Positions 58,863-64,000 of a stretch of 64,000 bases of DNA are shown piece by piece. Every line of letters begins with the position of its first letter. The stretch's first letter is position 1. The position numbers and the translations under genes were made by a program. The notes under the pieces are model-generated. The model was not told the origin of the DNA. It did no database searches and was given only the letters and a program-made list of their open reading frames with translations. Where the stretch lies: contig PHBU01000002.1 of assembly GCA_002840685.1 (NCBI GenBank), positions 1-64,000 of the forward strand, given 5' to 3'. Source of the stretch: Chloroflexi bacterium HGW-Chloroflexi-6. GTDB lineage: Bacteria > Chloroflexota > Anaerolineae > Anaerolineales > Villigracilaceae.

Positions 58863-59468
58863 TTATTCCTTGATTGTGTCTCGATCGCGATGGATGGGAA
58901 TAGCTGGCAGTTCTTCAATGCTGTGTTTATCCAGCTTCAGCCAGACCGAATTTTCTTCGAAGCGATCAATTTGGCTGATCGGGATGGTGATATTTTTTTG
59001 GCCCCACAAATGACCTTCGCGCAACACCAAATGAGAGATGGTATTGTCAATTGGATTGATCAGAAATTCATCCACGCGGCCCACATGGCCGTCTGTCGCT
59101 TCCACGCTGGCGCCTCTTCGAACAGCCAACTCATTGGCAGGGATATGCTCATTCTCAATCATGATAAAACCTGCGGCTGGGGTTGCGTAGGGCCAGAGCA
59201 TGGAACTGCTCATACCAGATGGAATGAATTCCACCTGGTTAAAAATGGGCAGTTTGGATAACTCTGCCTGACTGCAATTCAAGCGAATTGATTCGGGAGT
59301 GCTTTCGGCAATCCGATCAATGGGAACCAGGTATCCAGTTTCCGGGTAGGAGCCGTCTCCGACCACCACATGGGTTATTTCGTTGTTGATTGGCATCAGA
59401 ATTAAGTTGGTAGTGCGGCCACAAGGGCCATCCAAACAGCTTACTTTTACATTCAAGGGAATATCCAT
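58863..59468 (-). CDS. PRC-barrel domain protein
   Basis: Two PRC-like halves: VKVSCLDGPCGRTTNLILMPINNEITHVVV... and ASVEATDGHVGRVDEFLINPIDNTISHLVLREGHLWGQKNITIPISQIDRF. Confidence 0.7.
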   Translation of the reverse strand: MDIPLNVKVSCLDGPCGRTTNLILMPINNEITHVVVGDGSYPETGYLVPIDRIAESTPESIRLNCSQAELSKLPIFNQVEFIPSGMSSSMLWPYATPAAGFIMIENEHIPANELAVRRGASVEATDGHVGRVDEFLINPIDNTISHLVLREGHLWGQKNITIPISQIDRFEENSVWLKLDKHSIEELPAIPIHRDRDTIKE

Positions 59469-59473
59469 AAGAT

Positions 59474-59878
59474 TTACCTCTTTTCTGTAGTTGTGAATTC
59501 TGGATTTTGAACGATGAATTTTGCCGGCGTATGTTTCAGGTTTGCCATATCATCTCGGCTTCGGACCTCTTGTCCCCGGTCGTCTATTATGGCAGGCAAT
59601 TGGTCAATTCCCGGCAAATTTATGTCTTCTGGTGTTGTTCCCATCTCGGCATCCAGAAGTAAAACATTATTCTGGAATGTTTCGAACAGGGGATGGTAAC
59701 AAAGCTTAGAAATGTTCACCGTTTGCACGAATATCCACTCCAGATTCTTGGTTGTATCCTTCAGAATACGTTGCATAGCGTTCTTGTATTTGCTCACATT
59801 ACCATATGAAGAGGCCGTTCCACAGTCAGGTAATTTGAATGTGAAAATAAATCCAGCGATAATTAATCCTATAGCCAA
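59474..59878 (-). CDS. Hypothetical membrane-anchored protein
   Basis: 134-aa ORF with N-terminal hydrophobic segment. Confidence 0.4.
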   Translation of the reverse strand: MAIGLIIAGFIFTFKLPDCGTASSYGNVSKYKNAMQRILKDTTKNLEWIFVQTVNISKLCYHPLFETFQNNVLLLDAEMGTTPEDINLPGIDQLPAIIDDRGQEVRSRDDMANLKHTPAKFIVQNPEFTTTEKR

Positions 59879-59937
59879 AACTCCTCGGCTACATCCATCG
59901 GTCGGGGAGTTTGTATCTCCGCCAGTTGGGGGAGATT
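59876..59937 (+). repeat. Double-hairpin palindromic repeat, copy B
   Basis: aaaACTCCTCGGC-tacatccatcg-GTCGGGGAGT-ttgt-ATCTCCgCCAgtTGGgGGAGAT; aligns to the reverse complement of copy A. Confidence 0.7.
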
Positions 59938-60093
59938 TTATTCTTGTGACTGAGCAGAGCCTTCGAAACTATTAATGGTAAAAATGATCATCCAGGATGA
60001 AAGATGAAAAAAACACGCCAAATCGGCGCGTCTTACTAAAAGAGAGAGCCCCCTAGATTTGTGGTGAGCTTGCCATCGGGACAAGCTTTCGGA

Positions 60094-60480
60094 TTACCTC
60101 ACTCCCTGCCATAAGCGGACGATTTCCATCAGCAGGGTGACGCTCCAGACCAGAATGCTGATGCCCACGGCGGCGGAGGCGACATCCTTGATGATACCGA
60201 TTTTTTCGTTGTGACCTGCCTCCACGAAGTCGCAAAGCGCTTCGATGGCTGTGTTGACCATTTCTGCGATCAGCATCAACCCAGTGGCAACGAGGACAAT
60301 GTTGAAATCCAGCCATTGGCGGTAATAAAAACATGCTGTCAGCACCAATGCCGATAGGATAATTTCGATGGCGACGGAAGATTCGTTCAGGATGGCGTAG
60401 CGAAGGCCCGAATAGGCGATACGCAGTTTTCGAATAGGGTTGAATCCCTGCTGTCCAGTTCCAAGAAATTTATTCCGCAT
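60094..60480 (-). CDS. dgkA: Diacylglycerol kinase family protein
   Basis: FNPIRKLRIAYSGLRYAILNESSVAIEIILSALVL...LMLIAEMVNTAIEALCDFVEAGHNEKIGIIKDVASAAVGIS. Confidence 0.9.
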   Translation of the reverse strand: MRNKFLGTGQQGFNPIRKLRIAYSGLRYAILNESSVAIEIILSALVLTACFYYRQWLDFNIVLVATGLMLIAEMVNTAIEALCDFVEAGHNEKIGIIKDVASAAVGISILVWSVTLLMEIVRLWQGVR

Positions 60481-60826
60481 ATCTTTCTCCTTTATAACGG
60501 ATCATCGTTATTAACAAAAGAAACCCCGGTAGCCCTTCATGCACTGCTTATAGATAAAATTATCACATACAGACAGTTGGATGATAGTGCCGAATATCAT
60601 TCGGGATGGAACAAACATCACGCGGATAATCTTTTGTTTCTAAACACAAAAAGACTTAATGTAAACATCTCTTGTGCAGAATGATTGTACAGAAACTAAT
60701 CAAAATCGGGGCGGTTTGTGTAGGGCGGAAAGGGATTACTCATAATAGGAGCAGTGTTTTCACAAAGTAGCTTGACTAACATTTCTGCGGAATTTGTGAA
60801 AGTTCTGTATTGTAAACAGGGTCTAT

Positions 60827-60856
60827 TTGACTTTTTTTTAATAAGTTGTGTATAAT
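60827..60856 (+). promoter_or_regulatory. Sigma-70-like promoter for the ABC transporter operon
   Basis: TTGACT (60827-60832), 18-nt spacer, TATAAT (60851-60856). Confidence 0.6.
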
Positions 60857-60921
60857 TCATCTGCGCTTATTAATGTTAGGTTAATAGCGCATATCCATTC
60901 ATAATACAAAGGAATACGCGG

Positions 60922-61911
60922 ATGCCTGATGTCTTACTCGATGTTCAGGGACTGGAAACCCAGTTCCGCACGCCCGATGGTGTTGTTCATGCAGTGAATG
61001 GGGTCTCATTTTCAGTAAAGGAGGGGGAAACGCTCGGGGTAGTTGGTGAAAGTGGATGTGGAAAAAGTGTGACCATGCTGTCGGTGTTGGGGCTGATCCC
61101 CTCGCCGCCCGGAAAAGTCACGGCAGGCAAGGCATTTTTCAATGGGCATGATCTGCTCCAAATGCCCCGTGAAGAGCTTCGCCACGTGCGCGGCGCTCAA
61201 ATAAGCATGATTTTCCAGGATCCGATGACCTCTCTCAACCCGGTGTTGACGATTGGTCGCCAGTTGGAAGAGCCGCTCATACTCCACCTGGGTATGAACA
61301 AGAAACAGGCCAGCGACCGGGCCGCAGAATTACTCGAAATGGTCGGCATCCCAAACGCAAAAGACAGATTAAAAGATTATCCACACCAATACTCAGGTGG
61401 TATGCGCCAGCGCGTGATGATTGCGATGGCGCTTTCTTGCAGTCCGCAAATCCTGATTGCCGACGAGCCTACCACGGCGCTTGACGTAACCATCCAGGCC
61501 CAGATTACCGATTTGGTTAAGCGTTTGCGCGACGAAATCGGCATGACTGTCATCTGGATCACACACGATCTGGGGGTCGTGGCCAACCTGGCCAAGCGTG
61601 TGCTGGTGATGTATGGCGGCTTTATTATTGAAGAATCCCCCGTAAAAGATCTTTATGCGAACCCCAGTCATCCCTATACTATCGGACTTTTGGGTAGTTT
61701 GCCGCGTATTGATGAGGCTGAACGCCAACGCTTGTATTCCATCGAGGGCATGCCCCCAGTTCTTTATCGCAAACCTGAAGTTTGTCCCTTTGCGCCACGT
61801 TGTAAGTGGGTGATGGATCGTTGTTGGAAGGAAAACCCGATGCTGACCGAAGTTTCTCCCGAACATCGTGTGGCTTGCTGGGTGGATGTCAAAACCGGGA
61901 GGGCGCGCTAA
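60922..61911 (+). CDS. Oligopeptide/dipeptide ABC transporter ATP-binding protein (DppD/OppD-like)
   Basis: [64 protein letters not shown], oligopeptide C-terminal [14 protein letters not shown]. Confidence 0.95.
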   Translation: MPDVLLDVQGLETQFRTPDGVVHAVNGVSFSVKEGETLGVVGESGCGKSVTMLSVLGLIPSPPGKVTAGKAFFNGHDLLQMPREELRHVRGAQISMIFQDPMTSLNPVLTIGRQLEEPLILHLGMNKKQASDRAAELLEMVGIPNAKDRLKDYPHQYSGGMRQRVMIAMALSCSPQILIADEPTTALDVTIQAQITDLVKRLRDEIGMTVIWITHDLGVVANLAKRVLVMYGGFIIEESPVKDLYANPSHPYTIGLLGSLPRIDEAERQRLYSIEGMPPVLYRKPEVCPFAPRCKWVMDRCWKENPMLTEVSPEHRVACWVDVKTGRAR

Positions 61912-62897
61912 TGTCCGTCGATCAGAAAGTTCTTCTTCAGGTTCGTGATCTTAAAAAGCATTTCCCCATTTACCGCGGGGTCTTCCAGCGCCAGGTTGGC
62001 GCTGTTCGCGCTGTGGACGGAATTACTTTTGATGTCCATCAGGGCGAGACGCTTGGTTTGGTGGGCGAGTCGGGTTGTGGCAAATCCACGGCCGGGCGTA
62101 CCATCCTGCAACTTTATGAACCGACTGCTGGCAGCGTGGTGTTTGATGGTGTAGACTTGGTTCACATAAAAGCGGAAGAAATGCGCCAGATGCGCCGCAA
62201 AATACAAATGATTTTCCAGGATCCTTATGCCAGTCTGAATCCGCGTATGACAGTGGGCGAAATTGTTGGCGAGCCGCTCATGGTGCATAATATGGCAAGT
62301 GGTCGGGAGATTGAGGAGCGGGTCAAGGATTTACTCGATAAAGTGAACCTGAACCCGTCTTTTTCATCACGTTATCCGCATGAGTTCTCTGGCGGCCAAC
62401 GCCAGCGCATCGGCATTGCCCGCGCTCTCGCGCTGCAACCATCATTTATTATTTGTGATGAACCTATTTCGGCGTTGGATGTTTCCATCCAGGCCCAGGT
62501 TGTGAATCTTCTTGAAGAACTGCAGCAACAATTTAATCTGACTTATATGTTTATCGCCCACGACCTTTCGATGGTGAGACATATATCAGATCGAATTGCA
62601 GTTATGTATCTGGGTGTTTTGGTTGAATTGGCGGATCGCAATACCCTTTACCATGAGCCACTGCATCCCTATAGTCAGGCTCTTCTTTCGGCGGTTCCCA
62701 TCCCGGACCCAATCTTGGAAGAGCAGAGAAGCCGTGTTATTTTGCAGGGTGATGTACCTTCCCCGGCCAATCCGCCATCGGGTTGCCGCTTCCGTACCCG
62801 TTGTCCAATCGCTGAGATCGGTTTGTGCGATCTCACTCAGCCCGAATTTCGCGAGGTGACACCAGGCCATTTTGTGGCCTGTCACAAGGTTAATTAA
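61911..62897 (+). CDS. Oligopeptide/dipeptide ABC transporter ATP-binding protein (DppF/OppF-like)
   Basis: [71 protein letters not shown]; start overlaps the preceding stop. Confidence 0.95.
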   Translation: MSVDQKVLLQVRDLKKHFPIYRGVFQRQVGAVRAVDGITFDVHQGETLGLVGESGCGKSTAGRTILQLYEPTAGSVVFDGVDLVHIKAEEMRQMRRKIQMIFQDPYASLNPRMTVGEIVGEPLMVHNMASGREIEERVKDLLDKVNLNPSFSSRYPHEFSGGQRQRIGIARALALQPSFIICDEPISALDVSIQAQVVNLLEELQQQFNLTYMFIAHDLSMVRHISDRIAVMYLGVLVELADRNTLYHEPLHPYSQALLSAVPIPDPILEEQRSRVILQGDVPSPANPPSGCRFRTRCPIAEIGLCDLTQPEFREVTPGHFVACHKVN

Positions 62898-63000
62898 CAG
62901 AACCAAAGGAGGTGATTAAATCGAGCGGATATTTTGCGTTCGCTTTAATATTAATGAAGTACCCGTATCCAAATTTTAATTCAATGTGAGGAGAAGATAT

Positions 63001-64000
63001 ATGCGTAAGCTTTTTGCTCTGCTTAGTTTGCTCGTCGTAGCCAGCATTGTGCTGGCTGCCTGTGCCCCCGCGGTTGTCGAAGCGCCTGCTGAAGCGCCTG
63101 CAGCCGAAGAACCCGCTGAAGCCCCTGCTGCCGAAGCGCCTGCGGCCGAAGAACCCGCTGCTGAAGCCCCCATGGGATACAATTCTGCAGATCCTACTAC
63201 CCTGATGATTGCGACCATTGGCGAACCGGAAACTCTCGACCCCGCCCTGGCGTATGAAACCGCTGGTGGTGAGATCATCCAGAACGTTTACGAAACCCTG
63301 GTCTTCTACGATGGCGAAGCCACCGACAAATTCGTGCCCCAGTTGGCCGAATCCTGGGAAATTTCGGATGACGGTCTGGTCTATACCTTCAAAATCCGCT
63401 CCGGTGTTAAATTCCACGATGGCGCAGACATGACCGCTTCGGACGTGGCCTACTCCTTCCAGCGCGGATTGCTCTACGGTGGTTACAGCGGCCCGCAGTG
63501 GCTGTTGGCTGAACCGTTCTTTGGCATCGGCATGGATGATGTCTCCCTGTTGGTTGACGACACTGGCGCTTTGGCTGATGATGGCGAAGCCCTGGCTGCT
63601 GCTGACCCGGCTTTGTTGCTCGCTGCCTGCGAAAAAGTCACCGGCCTGATTGTGGCTGATGATGCCGCTGGTACGGTGACCATGACGCTTGCGCAGTCTT
63701 GGGGCCCATTCATTGCCACCATCGCCCAGGGTTGGGGTTCCGTCTTGGATAAAGATTGGGCCGTTGCGAATGGCGCCTGGGATGGCGATTGCGCCACCTG
63801 GCAGAATTACTATGCTGTTCCTTCCGAAAATGACCCGCTGACCACCATCGCGAATGGTACCGGCGCGTTCAAACTCGACCACTGGACCCAGGGCGAAGAA
63901 CTTGTCCTCGTCCGTAACGACAACTATTGGCGCGAACCTGCCAAACTTGAGCGCATTGTTATCAAGTCCATCGATGAATGGGGTACTCGCTTTGCCATGC
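63001..64000 (+). CDS. Peptide ABC transporter substrate-binding lipoprotein (runs past window end)
   Basis: MRKLFALLSLLVVASIVLAACAP lipobox, Ala/Pro/Glu linker, TLMIATIGEPETLDPALAYETAGGEIIQNVYETLV...AESWEISDDGLVYTFKIRSGVKFHDG (SBP family 5). Open to the window end, so absent from the ORF track. Confidence 0.93.
   Translation, partial: MRKLFALLSLLVVASIVLAACAPAVVEAPAEAPAAEEPAEAPAAEAPAAEEPAAEAPMGYNSADPTTLMIATIGEPETLDPALAYETAGGEIIQNVYETLVFYDGEATDKFVPQLAESWEISDDGLVYTFKIRSGVKFHDGADMTASDVAYSFQRGLLYGGYSGPQWLLAEPFFGIGMDDVSLLVDDTGALADDGEALAAADPALLLAACEKVTGLIVADDAAGTVTMTLAQSWGPFIATIAQGWGSVLDKDWAVANGAWDGDCATWQNYYAVPSENDPLTTIANGTGAFKLDHWTQGEELVLVRNDNYWREPAKLERIVIKSIDEWGTRFAM

Noticed and set aside
63060-63175. 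Tandem EAPA/EEPA coding repeat as a notable repeat
   Set aside because: Typical low-complexity linker after the lipobox in Chloroflexi-type substrate-binding lipoproteins.
62890-63882. 330-aa minus-strand ORF
   Set aside because: Antisense shadow of the substrate-binding protein gene, low-complexity Gly/Arg/Ser-rich translation with no family resemblance.

Overview
This 64-kb window looks like a Chloroflexi/Anaerolineae-type chromosome; that taxonomic guess is inference from protein style only. I see five blocks. (1) About 1-6,600: the end of an integrated plasmid-like element, with a DnaB helicase, an HTH replication-initiator-like gene with iteron-like repeats, ParA, accessory genes and an XRE regulator. 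It stops at a 3'-half fragment of a CAU tRNA, a typical att scar, and a decayed tyrosine integrase lies just outside. (2) About 7,400-12,300: a TetR-controlled redox operon with two 4Fe-4S (QueG/RdhA-C-terminal-like) proteins flanking an iodothyronine-deiodinase-family selenoprotein with an in-frame UGA (FGSYT-U-PPF) and a plausible SECIS hairpin, followed by a glutaredoxin-thioredoxin reductase fusion. (3) About 12,300-42,300: a conflict/defence-type accessory region. It contains a Trypco1-like gene, an IS5 relic, a trypsin-STAND-TPR protein followed by an AT-rich NUDIX / methylthioribose-kinase-like / NUDIX cassette, a giant SLH surface protein, a second trypsin-STAND (APAF1-like/HEAT) protein with two accessory genes, and truncated hsdR and CHAT-protease pseudogenes. 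A duplicated zinc-ribbon gene occurs on both sides of part of this region. (4) About 42,300-52,000: two hybrid histidine kinases, Hpt, a REC-cyclase and a site-2 protease. (5) About 52,200-64,000: housekeeping and stress genes, a dispersed double-hairpin repeat, and a dipeptide ABC transporter running off the window. The best candidates for undescribed biology are the trypsin-STAND + NUDIX/MTR-kinase/NUDIX cassette and the deiodinase-selenoprotein + twin Fe-S reductase operon. All functional calls come from reading motifs; no database search was run.
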